A stretch of 64,000 nucleotides of DNA. Origin: Acidimicrobiales bacterium. Lineage in GTDB: Bacteria > Actinomycetota > Acidimicrobiia > Acidimicrobiales > MedAcidi-G1. The translations under genes were made by a program, and so were the position numbers. The DNA is taken from assembly GCA_029242745.1 (NCBI GenBank), contig JAQWTI010000011.1, forward strand, positions 1 to 64,000, written 5' to 3'. Of this stretch, positions 16,318 to 25,907 are shown piece after piece; the first letter of the stretch is position 1; each line of letters opens with the position of its first letter. The notes below the pieces were generated by a model, which saw nothing but the letters and a program-made list of their open reading frames with translations, did not search any database and was not told where the DNA came from.

Positions 16318-18477
16318 ATGATGGGGACCATGCGGATCGGCGCTGATGTCGGGGGCACCTTTACCGACGTCGTACTGGAGATAGGTGGCGACCTTGACGA
16401 TGACGGGTCTGGTGGACAAATGTTCTCCACCAAGGTCCTCACCACGTATGAGGCCCCAGAACAGGGGATCCTCGAAGGGGTGGCCACCGTGGTGGCTGAG
16501 GCGGGAGCCGATCTGACTGAGCTGGACACGTTCATCCACGGAACGACCCTGGCCACCAATGCCCTGATTGGTCGAACCGGAGCCCGCACTGCGCTGGTCA
16601 CTACTGACGGTTTTCGCGACACCATCGAGATGCGGACCGAGAGTCGGTTCGAGCAGTATGACCTGAACCTGGTGCTACCAACCCCACTCATCGAGCGTCG
16701 GGACCGTCATGTGCTGAGCGAACGTATCGCGGCAGACGGCACCGTGCTGCGTCCGTTCGACGAAGACGAAGCCTGCGCGCTAATTGAGGTGCTGGCTGGG
16801 CAGACGGCCGCCGAGGCCTACGAGGCTATTGCGGTCGGATTCATCCACGCCTACGTGGATGGAAGCCATGAGCGCCGCTTTCGCGACCTATTGGTGGAGC
16901 ACCTGCCCAACGTGCCGGTATCCATCTCGTCGGAGGTCGCTCCACAAATGCGGGAATTCGAACGATTCAACACGGTATGCGCCAACGCCTACGTGCAGCC
17001 CCTGATCGCCACCTACCTGCGGCGGCTCGAAGCCCAGCTACTCGAAACGGGCGCCAGCTGCCCCGTGTACCTCATCCACTCGGGCGGCGGGCTCATCAAC
17101 GTGGACGCAGCGGCCCGTTTCCCGGTACGGCTCATAGAGTCAGGCCCAGCCGGCGGCGCCATCTTTGCGGCGGACATTGCAGCCCGCCATGGGCTGGACC
17201 AGGCGCTTTCATACGACATGGGTGGCACCACAGCCAAGATCTGCCTGATCGAGGACCAGACGCCCCGCACAGCCAAGACGTTTGAAGTAGCCCGAACCCA
17301 CCGCTTCACCAAAGGCAGCGGCATGCCCATCTCCATTCCGGTCATCGAAATGATCGAGATCGGGGCCGGTGGTGGGTCGATAGCCACCGTCGACGTGCTC
17401 GGCCAGATCCGCGTCGGCCCACTGAGCGCCGGCTCCGAACCCGGCCCGGCCGCCTACGGACTCGGGGGAACCAAACCTACGGTGAGCGACGCCAATCTAG
17501 TGCTGGGTCGCCTCTCGGCCGACTCGTTCGGCGCCCCGGGCGTCAATCTGGACGACGCAGCGGCACGAGACGCCCTAGACCGCACGGTTGGCGCGGTCCT
17601 AGCAATGGATGCTGAGACAGCGGCGGCGGGTGTGGTTGAGGTGGTCGACGAGAACATGGCCAACGCAGCCCGGGTCCACGCCATCGAGAACGGCAAGGAC
17701 GTCGCTACCTTCACCATGATCGCTTTCGGTGGTGGCGCCCCGCTGCACGCCGGTCGGCTCTGCGAGAAACTGGACGTGATCGAACTACTTGTGCCGCCGG
17801 GCGCTGGGGTCGGCTCAGCGATCGGCTTTCTTCGTGCGCCATTTGCCTACGAGGCCCTGAGAAGCCATCACGCCACCGTGGACCACTTTGACCCGGATGC
17901 CGTTAATCGGATGCTGGTCGACTTGGCTGAGGAGGCCACCGCCTTCGTGGCCGAGGCACTGGCCTCCACCGGGACCCCGGTCACAGATGTGGCGTTGGAG
18001 ACCGAACGGTGGGTCTACATGCGCTACGCGGGACAGGGATGGGAAATTCCGGTCCTCGTCGATGCCACCCCGTTTGACGCACTGGGTGGCGAGCGCCTAG
18101 CCGACCAGTTCGAGAAAGCGTACGAGGAGTTCTTTGGTCGGGCCATAGCTGGCTTGGCGGTCGAGGCGATCGGCTGGTCGGTGCGGGTGTCCACCCCTCG
18201 ACCGCCAGTTAGTCGGGTCACACGGGTGGTGGCGCTCCGCGACATCGTCCCGGATCGGACTCGTCTTATCCACGACACGGCCACCGACACCTCACTGGAG
18301 GCCGGCATCGTCGAACGCCATGCCCTCGTTGCCGGCGACCGGGTGCTCGGACCAGCAGTAATCGTCGAGACACAGACCACGACGCTGCTGTCATCTCGCC
18401 AGCAGGCCATCATGCAGACCGATGGCTGCCTATTGGTGACCCGGACGACTCCAGTCAGCAAGGAGGCCAACCCGTGA
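16318..18477 (+). CDS. hyuA: Hydantoinase/oxoprolinase subunit A (HyuA family)
   Basis: A 719-residue ASKHA-fold ATPase. The first nucleotide-binding motif GADVGGTFTDVV is at the N-terminus, FIHGTTLATNAL follows near residue 75, and the second phosphate loop YDMGGTTAKI near 300, with GAGGGSIA after it. HyuA works with HyuB to hydrolyse hydantoins or 5-oxoproline at the expense of ATP, and relatives carboxylate acetone or acetophenone or open lactams. Length is as expected. Start could be 16318 or the ATG at 16330. The stop overlaps the GTG start of HyuB by 4 bases, showing translational coupling of the two subunits. Confidence 0.87.
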   Translation: MMGTMRIGADVGGTFTDVVLEIGGDLDDDGSGGQMFSTKVLTTYEAPEQGILEGVATVVAEAGADLTELDTFIHGTTLATNALIGRTGARTALVTTDGFRDTIEMRTESRFEQYDLNLVLPTPLIERRDRHVLSERIAADGTVLRPFDEDEACALIEVLAGQTAAEAYEAIAVGFIHAYVDGSHERRFRDLLVEHLPNVPVSISSEVAPQMREFERFNTVCANAYVQPLIATYLRRLEAQLLETGASCPVYLIHSGGGLINVDAAARFPVRLIESGPAGGAIFAADIAARHGLDQALSYDMGGTTAKICLIEDQTPRTAKTFEVARTHRFTKGSGMPISIPVIEMIEIGAGGGSIATVDVLGQIRVGPLSAGSEPGPAAYGLGGTKPTVSDANLVLGRLSADSFGAPGVNLDDAAARDALDRTVGAVLAMDAETAAAGVVEVVDENMANAARVHAIENGKDVATFTMIAFGGGAPLHAGRLCEKLDVIELLVPPGAGVGSAIGFLRAPFAYEALRSHHATVDHFDPDAVNRMLVDLAEEATAFVAEALASTGTPVTDVALETERWVYMRYAGQGWEIPVLVDATPFDALGGERLADQFEKAYEEFFGRAIAGLAVEAIGWSVRVSTPRPPVSRVTRVVALRDIVPDRTRLIHDTATDTSLEAGIVERHALVAGDRVLGPAVIVETQTTTLLSSRQQAIMQTDGCLLVTRTTPVSKEANP

Positions 18478-20078
18478 GCGAACTTCGCCACCAGGTGATG
18501 TGGAACCGCCTTATCTCAATAGTCGAGGAGCAGGCCCTGGCGCTGGTTCGTACTGCGTTCTCGACCAGCGTGCGCGAGGCAGGCGATCTCTCGGCCGGCG
18601 TCTACGACGCACAGGGCCGGATGATCGCCCAGGCGGTCACTGGCACACCGGGCCACGTCAACACCATGGCCGCCGCTGTAGCCAACTTCATCGAAGACAT
18701 CGGCGCCCACCACATATATGAAGGTGACTCCTACATCACCAACGACCCATGGAAGGGCACCGGCCACCTCCATGATTTCACAGTGGTCAACCCGGTGTTT
18801 CGAGAAGGTGTCCTCATCGGCTACTTCGCCTGCACAGCCCATGTAGTCGACGTGGGTGGCCGCGGCTACGGACCCGACGCCAACGAAGTTTACGAGGAGG
18901 GGCTATTTGTCCCCATCATGAAGTTTGCCGAGCGGGGGGTAATCAACGACGACCTGTTGAACATCGTGCGCCACAACGTGCGTGAGGCTGGGCAGGTCGT
19001 GGGCGACCTCTACTCGTTGTCGGGCTGCAACGACACAGGCGCCCGACGACTCCACGCCATGCTCGACGAGTTTGCTATTGACGACCTAGAGGACTTGGCC
19101 GCCTTCGTGTTCGACCGAACGGCTGCAGCTACTCGGGAGAGGCTGGCCGACCTACCAACAGGGACGTACGCCAACGCGATGCGTGTCGACGGCTACAACA
19201 ACTCAATCGACTTGGCAGTGATGCTGACGGCGTCAGGTCACTCCGTACACGCCGACTTCACCGGGACATCACCAACGTGTGCCTACGGCGTGAACGTGCC
19301 CCTCACCTACGCTCACGCTTACTTCTCGTACGCGATGTTGGTGGCCCTGGCCCCCGAAATGCCTTCCAACTGGGCGTCCCTTGCCTCCTTTACGGTAAGT
19401 GCCCCAGAGGGCTGCATTCTGAACGCCAAGCACCCCGAGCCGGTGGCTGTGCGCCATGTCATCGGCCATTTTGTGACTGACCTGTGCTTAGGCGCCATCG
19501 CTAGCGCCCTGCCTAACGTGGTACCTGCCGAGGGCGCCGGGGCCCTGTGGAACTTTCAGGTCAGCGCTCGGGCCATCGACCCACGGTCAGAACTACCTCC
19601 CCGGGAGGTTCTCATGTTCAACAGCGGCGGCACGGGTGCGCGACCGACCCTCGATGGGATCAATGCCACTGCGTTCCCTAGCGGTGTTCGTACCATGCCG
19701 GCCGAGGCCACCGAGCAGTCCGGTCCCATCGTCGTGTGGCGCAAGGAACTGCGCCCCGATTCGGGTGGTGTCGGTCGCCATCGGGGTGGCCTTGGCCAGG
19801 TGATCGAGATCGGAGCAGCGACTGGATACGACATATCCGTGTCATGCATGTTCGACCGGGTAGCCAATCCGGCACGAGGACGCCACGGTGGGGGCGACGG
19901 GGCCCCGGGGCGTGTGTACCTCGACAACGGCACCCCGTTTGACGCCAAGGGCAAGCAGACGATCCCTGAGGGGCGCACACTGATATTGGAACTGCCGGGC
20001 GGTGGCGGTCTCGGGGATCCGACCGAACGTGAGATCTCTGAGGTTGCCGATGATCTGGCCCAGGGCTACGTGACGTGA
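18474..20078 (+). CDS. hyuB: Hydantoinase/oxoprolinase subunit B (HyuB family)
   Basis: A 534-residue HyuB-type subunit. Diagnostic segments are EAGDLSAGVYDAQGRMIAQ, GTPGHVNTM and ITNDPWKGTGHLHD in the N-terminal part and FNSGGTGARPTLDGINAT later on. It carries the hydrolase half of the ATP-dependent hydantoinase/oxoprolinase complex. It starts with GTG inside the HyuA stop and itself ends in a GTGA overlap with the FAD oxidoreductase, so HyuA, HyuB and the oxidase are probably made together in fixed ratio. Whether the substrate is N-methylhydantoin, 5-oxoproline or another ring cannot be read from the sequence. Confidence 0.87.
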   Translation: MSELRHQVMWNRLISIVEEQALALVRTAFSTSVREAGDLSAGVYDAQGRMIAQAVTGTPGHVNTMAAAVANFIEDIGAHHIYEGDSYITNDPWKGTGHLHDFTVVNPVFREGVLIGYFACTAHVVDVGGRGYGPDANEVYEEGLFVPIMKFAERGVINDDLLNIVRHNVREAGQVVGDLYSLSGCNDTGARRLHAMLDEFAIDDLEDLAAFVFDRTAAATRERLADLPTGTYANAMRVDGYNNSIDLAVMLTASGHSVHADFTGTSPTCAYGVNVPLTYAHAYFSYAMLVALAPEMPSNWASLASFTVSAPEGCILNAKHPEPVAVRHVIGHFVTDLCLGAIASALPNVVPAEGAGALWNFQVSARAIDPRSELPPREVLMFNSGGTGARPTLDGINATAFPSGVRTMPAEATEQSGPIVVWRKELRPDSGGVGRHRGGLGQVIEIGAATGYDISVSCMFDRVANPARGRHGGGDGAPGRVYLDNGTPFDAKGKQTIPEGRTLILELPGGGGLGDPTEREISEVADDLAQGYVT

Positions 20079-21328
20079 GTGGAGATTCCGTCGGTGCGTC
20101 GTCGGCCCACATCGGAGCCGACAGAAGTACTGGGCCACGAAACTCGGGCTACGGCACGGTCATCGTGGGTGGGGCCGTCATGGGTAGTTCTTTGGCCTAC
20201 TGGTTGTCGGAGAACCTCGACTACGGCGACACGGTGTTGGTTGTCGAGATGGATCCCACCTTCGAACGCTCTTCTACCACACTGTCCGAAGCGAGTATCC
20301 GTCATCAGTTTTCCGAACCGGTCAACATCCGGCTGTCAATGTTCGCCACCGAGTTCATCGCCGACTTCCATGACAACGTTCAAGTAGGCGGCGAGTCGCC
20401 CGAACTCGGTTTCCGGGACACCGGCTACCTGTTCCTTTCTAACGACGAGGGCATGGACGTCTTACGGGAGAACCACGAGGCGCAACGGGCGTGCGGAGCC
20501 CAAGTGGCATTGTTGTCTCCCGCTGAGTTAGCCCAGCGGTTCGGGTACATGTACATCGATGATCTGGCTGGTGCAAGCCTCGGCCTTCGTCACGAGGGCA
20601 CGCTGGATGCCTACTCGCTGATGCGAGGCTTTCAGCAGCGAGCCCGACACAACGGCGTGGAGTACGTCACCGATCGAGTGACTGGGCTTCAGACTTCTGC
20701 TTTCGGCGACTGGGTCACCCACGTGGAGCTGGCCTCGGGCGCCGTGGTGGCCTGCGACAGGGTGGTCAACTGCACCGGACCCCGAGCAAGCTGGATGGCC
20801 GACCTGGTCGAACTACCGTTACCCGTCGAACCTCGTATCCGCGGCGCGTGGGTATTTGACTGTCGAACACCGCTGGTGGGCCAGACTCTGCCTCTAACCA
20901 TCGATACGACCGGCATGCACGTACGCACTGAGCCACCTCACTACCTGGCCGGCATGCCACCGGTCGACGACGTGGTCGTGGATGTCGACGACTTCGCTGT
21001 GCGACACGATGAGTGGGAAGATCAGATCTGGCCCGCCCTCGTGCACCGGATCCCAGCCTTCGAACGTATTGGAGTAACCCACCAGTGGGTCGGGCACTAC
21101 GCCTACAACACTCTGGACCACAATGGGGTCGTTGGCCCAGCCTCCGCTGTACCCAACTTCTACTTCTGCAACGGATTTAGTGGACACGGTCTTCAGCAGA
21201 GCGCCGGCGTGGGTAGGGCTCTCAACGAACTAATAACCTACGGCGAATACCAGACCATCGACCTTTCCCAAATGGGGCACGACCGCATCGTCAACGGTGA
21301 GCCCTTCTTGGAGAAGGCCATCATTTAA
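20075..21328 (+). CDS. FAD-dependent amine/amino-acid oxidoreductase (DAO family)
   Basis: A 417-residue flavoprotein of the D-amino-acid/sarcosine oxidase family. The FAD-binding motif VIVGGAVMGSSLAYWL starts near residue 28, with a second dinucleotide element (VLVVEMDPTFERSST) after it and the C-terminal GFSGHGLQQSAGVGRAL loop that contacts FAD. The STTLSEASIRHQFS region resembles the FOXRED1 subgroup rather than classical glycine oxidase. Start is GTG overlapping the HyuB stop. Likely role: oxidation of the amino acid or N-methyl amino acid released by ring opening. It ends 7 bases from the convergent livF gene. Confidence 0.82.
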   Translation: MSGDSVGASSAHIGADRSTGPRNSGYGTVIVGGAVMGSSLAYWLSENLDYGDTVLVVEMDPTFERSSTTLSEASIRHQFSEPVNIRLSMFATEFIADFHDNVQVGGESPELGFRDTGYLFLSNDEGMDVLRENHEAQRACGAQVALLSPAELAQRFGYMYIDDLAGASLGLRHEGTLDAYSLMRGFQQRARHNGVEYVTDRVTGLQTSAFGDWVTHVELASGAVVACDRVVNCTGPRASWMADLVELPLPVEPRIRGAWVFDCRTPLVGQTLPLTIDTTGMHVRTEPPHYLAGMPPVDDVVVDVDDFAVRHDEWEDQIWPALVHRIPAFERIGVTHQWVGHYAYNTLDHNGVVGPASAVPNFYFCNGFSGHGLQQSAGVGRALNELITYGEYQTIDLSQMGHDRIVNGEPFLEKAII

Positions 21329-21335
21329 AGTCGGG

Positions 21336-22082
21336 TCAGCCCTCACCAAGGTAGGAGGCACGCAACTCAGGATTAGCCAAAAGAGCTTCTGCTGTATCGT
21401 CTAGCACTACCCGACCGGTCTGAAGCACCCAGCCCCGGTCGGCAATTGAGAGCGCCATGTTGGCGTTCTGCTCAACCATGAAGATCGCCACACCATCAGA
21501 GTGGATCTGCTGAATCAACTCAAAGTTCTGCTGCACGAGTGCTGGGGCAAGCCCCATCGACGGCTCATCCATCAGGAGCACCCTCGGACGGGACATGAGT
21601 GCACGACCGATGGCCACCATCTGCTGTTCACCACCGGACAGCGTGCCGGACTTCTGGGACAAGCGTTCCTTAACCCTCGGGAACAACCCGTAGATCTTCT
21701 CTAAATCCTCGGCGATGCCTTCCTTGTCGTTGCGGAGATAGGCACCCAACTCAAGGTTCTCCTTAACCGACAGACGCTTGAACAAGCGACGATTCTCCGG
21801 AACCATGGTCACACCATTAACAACCCTGTAACTCGTCGGCTTATTGTTGACCACCTCGCCATCAAGCACTACTTCACCTGAGGTAGGAGTAACCATGCCG
21901 AGCAGAGTCTTGAGCGTTGTCGATTTTCCCGAAGCATTACCACCTAGCAAACAGACCAACTCACCAGGATAGATGGCTAGGTCCACATCCTTCAGAATAT
22001 GGACCGCACCATAATGAGTGTTGACCTGTCGGAACTCCAACAGTGCCGTGACATCCTTTGGAGAACCGTTATCACTGCTCAT
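21336..22082 (-). CDS. livF: Branched-chain amino-acid ABC transporter ATP-binding protein LivF
   Basis: A 248-residue ABC ATPase. Walker A is GGNASGKSTT (an Ala-Ser variant of the usual NGAGKT), the signature is LSGGEQQMVAIGRAL, and Walker B is LLMDEPSMGLAP. The LivF-specific VEQNANMALSIADRGWVLQ motif is present near the C-terminus. Last gene of the livHMGF operon; it overlaps livG by the ATGA pattern. It energises uptake through LivH and LivM. Confidence 0.92.
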   Translation of the reverse strand: MSSDNGSPKDVTALLEFRQVNTHYGAVHILKDVDLAIYPGELVCLLGGNASGKSTTLKTLLGMVTPTSGEVVLDGEVVNNKPTSYRVVNGVTMVPENRRLFKRLSVKENLELGAYLRNDKEGIAEDLEKIYGLFPRVKERLSQKSGTLSGGEQQMVAIGRALMSRPRVLLMDEPSMGLAPALVQQNFELIQQIHSDGVAIFMVEQNANMALSIADRGWVLQTGRVVLDDTAEALLANPELRASYLGEG

Positions 22083-22861
22083 CGAGCCTCCACCGGGCGG
22101 CCAAGGTAGGCCTCGACGACGTCGGGGTTGTTCGACACCTCGTCGTACGAACCCTGAGCGATAGGTACCCCGTGATCGAGCACCACGACCCGGTCCGAGA
22201 CGTCCTTAACCACTTTCATATCGTGTTCAATCATCACGATGGTGAACCCCCATTCACTCCGCAGACGTCCGATAAGCGCAGTCAACTCAGCAGTTTCTAT
22301 AGGATTCATCCCTGCTACCGGCTCGTCGAGTAGTAAGAGTTGAGGTTGAGTGGCCATAGCACGAGCTATCTCCAAGCGGCGTCTATTTGCGTACGACAGC
22401 GCAAAAGCCGGTTGATCCATTCGGTAACCAACAAGACGGTGGCCAAAAAATCCGAGAATCTCCTCAGCCCGTTCCCTTATCTCTCGCTCTTCCTGTTTGA
22501 AGGCTCTCGTCTGAAACAGGGCACCATAAAGCAACTGCCTAGTCCGACAGTGCTGAGCCACCATGACGTTTTCCAAGATTGTCATGTTCGGGAAAAGCCG
22601 TACGTTCTGAAAGGTACGAGCGATGCCCAGCGAGGTCACGGTGCTGGGATCCAATCCCACAATCGATTCCCCCTCGAAAAACATGTCGCCATCCGTGGGA
22701 GTCACTAGTCCGGAGATGGCGTTGAAGAACGTGGTCTTGCCGGCCCCGTTGGGCCCAATGACGCTAACGATCTCACCTTTATCGATATGGAAGTTCAGCC
22801 CGGATAAGGCATCAAGGCCACCGAAGGTGATCTGTAGGTCTTTAATCTCGAGAAGTCTCAT
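22079..22861 (-). CDS. livG: Branched-chain amino-acid ABC transporter ATP-binding protein LivG
   Basis: A 260-residue ABC ATPase with Walker A GPNGAGKTTFFN near residue 36, the LivG-type signature LSYANRRRLEIARAM and Walker B LLLDEPVAGMNP. The following IVMIEHDMKVVKDVSDRV and the C-terminal VVEAYLGR are characteristic of LivG. It overlaps livM upstream and livF downstream by 4 bases each. Together with LivF it forms the ATPase pair of the transporter. Confidence 0.92.
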   Translation of the reverse strand: MRLLEIKDLQITFGGLDALSGLNFHIDKGEIVSVIGPNGAGKTTFFNAISGLVTPTDGDMFFEGESIVGLDPSTVTSLGIARTFQNVRLFPNMTILENVMVAQHCRTRQLLYGALFQTRAFKQEEREIRERAEEILGFFGHRLVGYRMDQPAFALSYANRRRLEIARAMATQPQLLLLDEPVAGMNPIETAELTALIGRLRSEWGFTIVMIEHDMKVVKDVSDRVVVLDHGVPIAQGSYDEVSNNPDVVEAYLGRPVEAR

Positions 22862-24669
22862 CTTGACTCCTCTTCGACATGGCCCGTTTCGATCTCGTCA
22901 TCATCAATCCCGAGTTTGTCTCCCTTAAGCCAAGCATCTTGCAGAAACTCGTCTTGGTGGAGTTCCCGGCTACGACGGGCGCTCGGAACGAGACCCTCGG
23001 GCCGTTTCAACATCATGAATACCAAAAGAATTCCGTAAATCAGCAACTTGAAATTCTGAAACTCCTGAAGAAGACCCGGCTGTTTGGGGCCACCCAAGAC
23101 GCCGATCAGAACAACTGACCCAACGAGCACCCCTGCGATGTTGCCCATACCGCCCACGATCACCACCACAAGAATGATGATTGATACAAGGATCATGAAG
23201 GATGTGGGGAAGATCGAGCCGACCTTGGCGGCCAGTACAGCTCCACTAAAGGCGGCCAGCACCGCACCGACCACAAACGCCATCAACTTGGCGCTGACCG
23301 TGTTGATTCCCATGGCCTCCGCCACCTGCTCGTCTTCGCGTATGGCCATCCATGCTCGGCCCAGCCGAGATGCCTGCAGACGCCAGGAGACATAGATTGC
23401 GATGACGCAGAAAAACAACACTAGGTAAAAGACCGACCTTGGGTCGGTGCCCTTCACAGTGGCGAAGCCAAGATCGACTCCAGGGACATTGGTGATGCCC
23501 TGGGCACCCCCAAAATACGGACCAAGCCAGTCCGACATGAAGAGTAAGCGAATAATCTCACCGAAGCCAAGAGTCACGATGGCCAAATAGTCGCCGCGCA
23601 TCCGTATGACCGGTGCTCCAATGATCAGACCAACGATCGCCGCAAAGATAACTACGAAGATAAGACTGACGCCGAAGTGCAACTCGGGTGCGAACCAAGG
23701 ACTGTTTGGCGAGGTCAAGACGGCTGTGGTGTAGCCCCCGACTGCGAAAAAGGCCACGTAACCGAGATCCAGCAGTCCGGCCAGGCCGACAACGATATTC
23801 AGTCCGAGGGCTAGGAGCAGGAATATTCCAACGTTGGCTAGCAACTCATTCATGATCTTGCCGAGGAATATCGGTAAGACGATGCACAACACGGCAACCA
23901 CGGCAAACAGGACTATCGAGGCCTTCTGGCGCTCCATTCCTTCCATCTCGCGGTACCGGTTAGTCACCGCCTTGACTCGACCGTCGGTGAGCGCCGCGAC
24001 CACGGCCATGACTATGCCGACCACTAAAGCCGACGTAAGCGTTAGGCCACCCTTTTTGGCATAGATCAAGTCAGCCAGCCACTCCAGACGAAAACCCTCC
24101 GAAAGATCCGAGACCGCTGACTCGAGAACTGAGAGGGCCAACAAACCCATTAGAACGATCGCCACTACTCGCCGAACTACCCGTGGCACCACATGCAGTG
24201 AAGCCCCGGCCAGACCAAGGACTCCACAAGTAATGATCCAGGCACCGGCCCCGAAGCCCATCCCATTCTCGTAAGTCAGAAATCTTAGAAGTTTAGGGCT
24301 CCAGTTGACCAACGGATCCCTGAGGTTCCACGAGTCCAGCGCAACCATCAGTAGCGACAAACCTCCGCCACCTAGGACTCCGACCAGCAAGCCGGTCACT
24401 AAGTCGTACAGGCCCTGCTTGCGGGATTCAAAGCCTTCTAGCACTATCTGCGTGGCGGCGACCCACCCTGCGCAGATAGGCACCAACAGCACCGAGACAT
24501 AACCCAAACTGAGATAGCGCTCAACAATCTCCCGTCTATCAAGTTCGACGGGCATACCGACCAGGCAGAGTGCTATGAGGCTCCCACCACAGATCAACCC
24601 CCAGCGAAAGACCTTTCGCCAGTCTTGGTGCAGGGCCGAAGACGGCAGCAAGGCGGCAGCGGCGCTCAT
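22858..24669 (-). CDS. livM: Branched-chain amino-acid ABC transporter permease LivM with large N-terminal extension
   Basis: A 603-residue permease, about twice the size of a typical LivM. The C-terminal half (from about residue 245) is the standard permease domain, with GLNIVVGLAGLLDLGYVAFF, the GAPVIRMRGDYLAIVTLGFGE loop, and a long C-terminal tail. The N-terminal 240 residues add about six more hydrophobic segments and have no family I can name. The ATG at 24669 overlaps the livH stop (ATGA), so the whole length is probably translated. Function: one of two membrane halves of a polar or branched amino-acid importer. No periplasmic binding protein gene is present in the window. Confidence 0.88.
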   Translation of the reverse strand: MSAAAALLPSSALHQDWRKVFRWGLICGGSLIALCLVGMPVELDRREIVERYLSLGYVSVLLVPICAGWVAATQIVLEGFESRKQGLYDLVTGLLVGVLGGGGLSLLMVALDSWNLRDPLVNWSPKLLRFLTYENGMGFGAGAWIITCGVLGLAGASLHVVPRVVRRVVAIVLMGLLALSVLESAVSDLSEGFRLEWLADLIYAKKGGLTLTSALVVGIVMAVVAALTDGRVKAVTNRYREMEGMERQKASIVLFAVVAVLCIVLPIFLGKIMNELLANVGIFLLLALGLNIVVGLAGLLDLGYVAFFAVGGYTTAVLTSPNSPWFAPELHFGVSLIFVVIFAAIVGLIIGAPVIRMRGDYLAIVTLGFGEIIRLLFMSDWLGPYFGGAQGITNVPGVDLGFATVKGTDPRSVFYLVLFFCVIAIYVSWRLQASRLGRAWMAIREDEQVAEAMGINTVSAKLMAFVVGAVLAAFSGAVLAAKVGSIFPTSFMILVSIIILVVVIVGGMGNIAGVLVGSVVLIGVLGGPKQPGLLQEFQNFKLLIYGILLVFMMLKRPEGLVPSARRSRELHQDEFLQDAWLKGDKLGIDDDEIETGHVEEESR

Positions 24670-25817
24670 GCCCGGTCCTCCGACGAGAGTCGTTCTCCAA
24701 AGAGCCCGGAAGGCCTGAACAGCAGAACCAGAACCAGAACGGTGAAAGCCACCGCATCTTTCAACTGAGACACACCAGGAACCCCAAGTGGTTCAAGAAT
24801 AATCAGCGGAGCGATGGACTCTGCAGAACCCAAAGAGATTCCTCCAGCCATGGCTCCACCAAGGTTGCCGATACCCCCAACCACTGCAGCGGTGAACGCC
24901 TTGACCCCGGGTAGGAAACCAGTCATATGGGTAACCGAGCGGAACATCAAGCCCCACAGGATGCCCCCAACGCCGGCCATAGCCCCACCCACAGCAAACG
25001 TGGTGACAATAGTGCGATTCACATCAATGCCCATCAGGGCAGCGATCTCCTTATCTTCTGCGACCGCCCGCATAGCCTTACCGGTCTTGGTGCGCTCCAC
25101 GAAGTACCAGAGGGCTGTCATTGAAACAGCGGCCACTGCCAGCACCAACAAGCGGGTACCAGCAATCTCAAACGTAAAGATTGACCGCTGTTTGGAAAGC
25201 CACTCCGGCAGGCGTGGGTAACTCTTGGTTGCTGGTCCGAAGAGGCCAAGCACAAAGTTCTGGATAAAAAACGAAACGCCTATCGAAGTGATCAGAGGAA
25301 TCAATCGGGGCGAACTGCGCAGTGGTCGGTAGGCCACTCGCTCCATCACCACTGCGGTGAACGTCGAGAAAAAGATCGCCATAACAATGATGAGGGCCAA
25401 GCAAAGCAAGAAGTTGGATTCCCACATCCCGTTGGCCTGGAACTTATCCGAAGCGATGAAACCAGTCATCGCACCAACCATGAACACTTCACCGTGGGCG
25501 AAGTTGATGAAACCCAACACGCCGTAAACCATTGAGTATCCCAATGCGATCAACCCATACATCGAACCCTGCGAGAGACCTGAAACAATCAACCCCTTGA
25601 ACTGGTCTCCGGTGAGCCCTCGAGCCCCGGGGTTCCGCCACCGGGCGAACGGATTATCAGCATCGATCTGCTGCCATATGAAGGCCAAGAACCCGACGAC
25701 AATCATGGTCACCAGAAAGATCCTGATGAACGTGAGAAATCGGTCGACCGAAATTAGTCGCTTCACGGGATTCGTCGAGATGGTATGCGCTGACACAGGT
25801 CCTCCATCTGACGTCAT
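24666..25817 (-). CDS. livH: Branched-chain amino-acid ABC transporter permease LivH
   Basis: A 383-residue permease. The core (from about residue 75) has the LivH landmarks GLSQGSMYGLIALGYSMVYG, INFAHGEVFMVGA and GGIGNLGGAMAGG. An extra N-terminal region of about 75 residues contains one hydrophobic segment (IFLVTMIVVGFLAFIW). First gene of livHMGF; the promoter should lie in the 90-base divergent region shared with the aminotransferase gene. ATG at 25817 is used here, but a GTG at 25796 preceded by GGAGG is a possible alternative. Confidence 0.88.
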   Translation of the reverse strand: MTSDGGPVSAHTISTNPVKRLISVDRFLTFIRIFLVTMIVVGFLAFIWQQIDADNPFARWRNPGARGLTGDQFKGLIVSGLSQGSMYGLIALGYSMVYGVLGFINFAHGEVFMVGAMTGFIASDKFQANGMWESNFLLCLALIIVMAIFFSTFTAVVMERVAYRPLRSSPRLIPLITSIGVSFFIQNFVLGLFGPATKSYPRLPEWLSKQRSIFTFEIAGTRLLVLAVAAVSMTALWYFVERTKTGKAMRAVAEDKEIAALMGIDVNRTIVTTFAVGGAMAGVGGILWGLMFRSVTHMTGFLPGVKAFTAAVVGGIGNLGGAMAGGISLGSAESIAPLIILEPLGVPGVSQLKDAVAFTVLVLVLLFRPSGLFGERLSSEDRA

Positions 25818-25907
25818 TGGCGTAGACCAGAGGAAAGGGTAGCCGACCAGCCGTCCCTCTTCCGACCCGCCTCGGGCCCCGCCCTGTCATGTGAGTACGA
25901 TCCGCGT

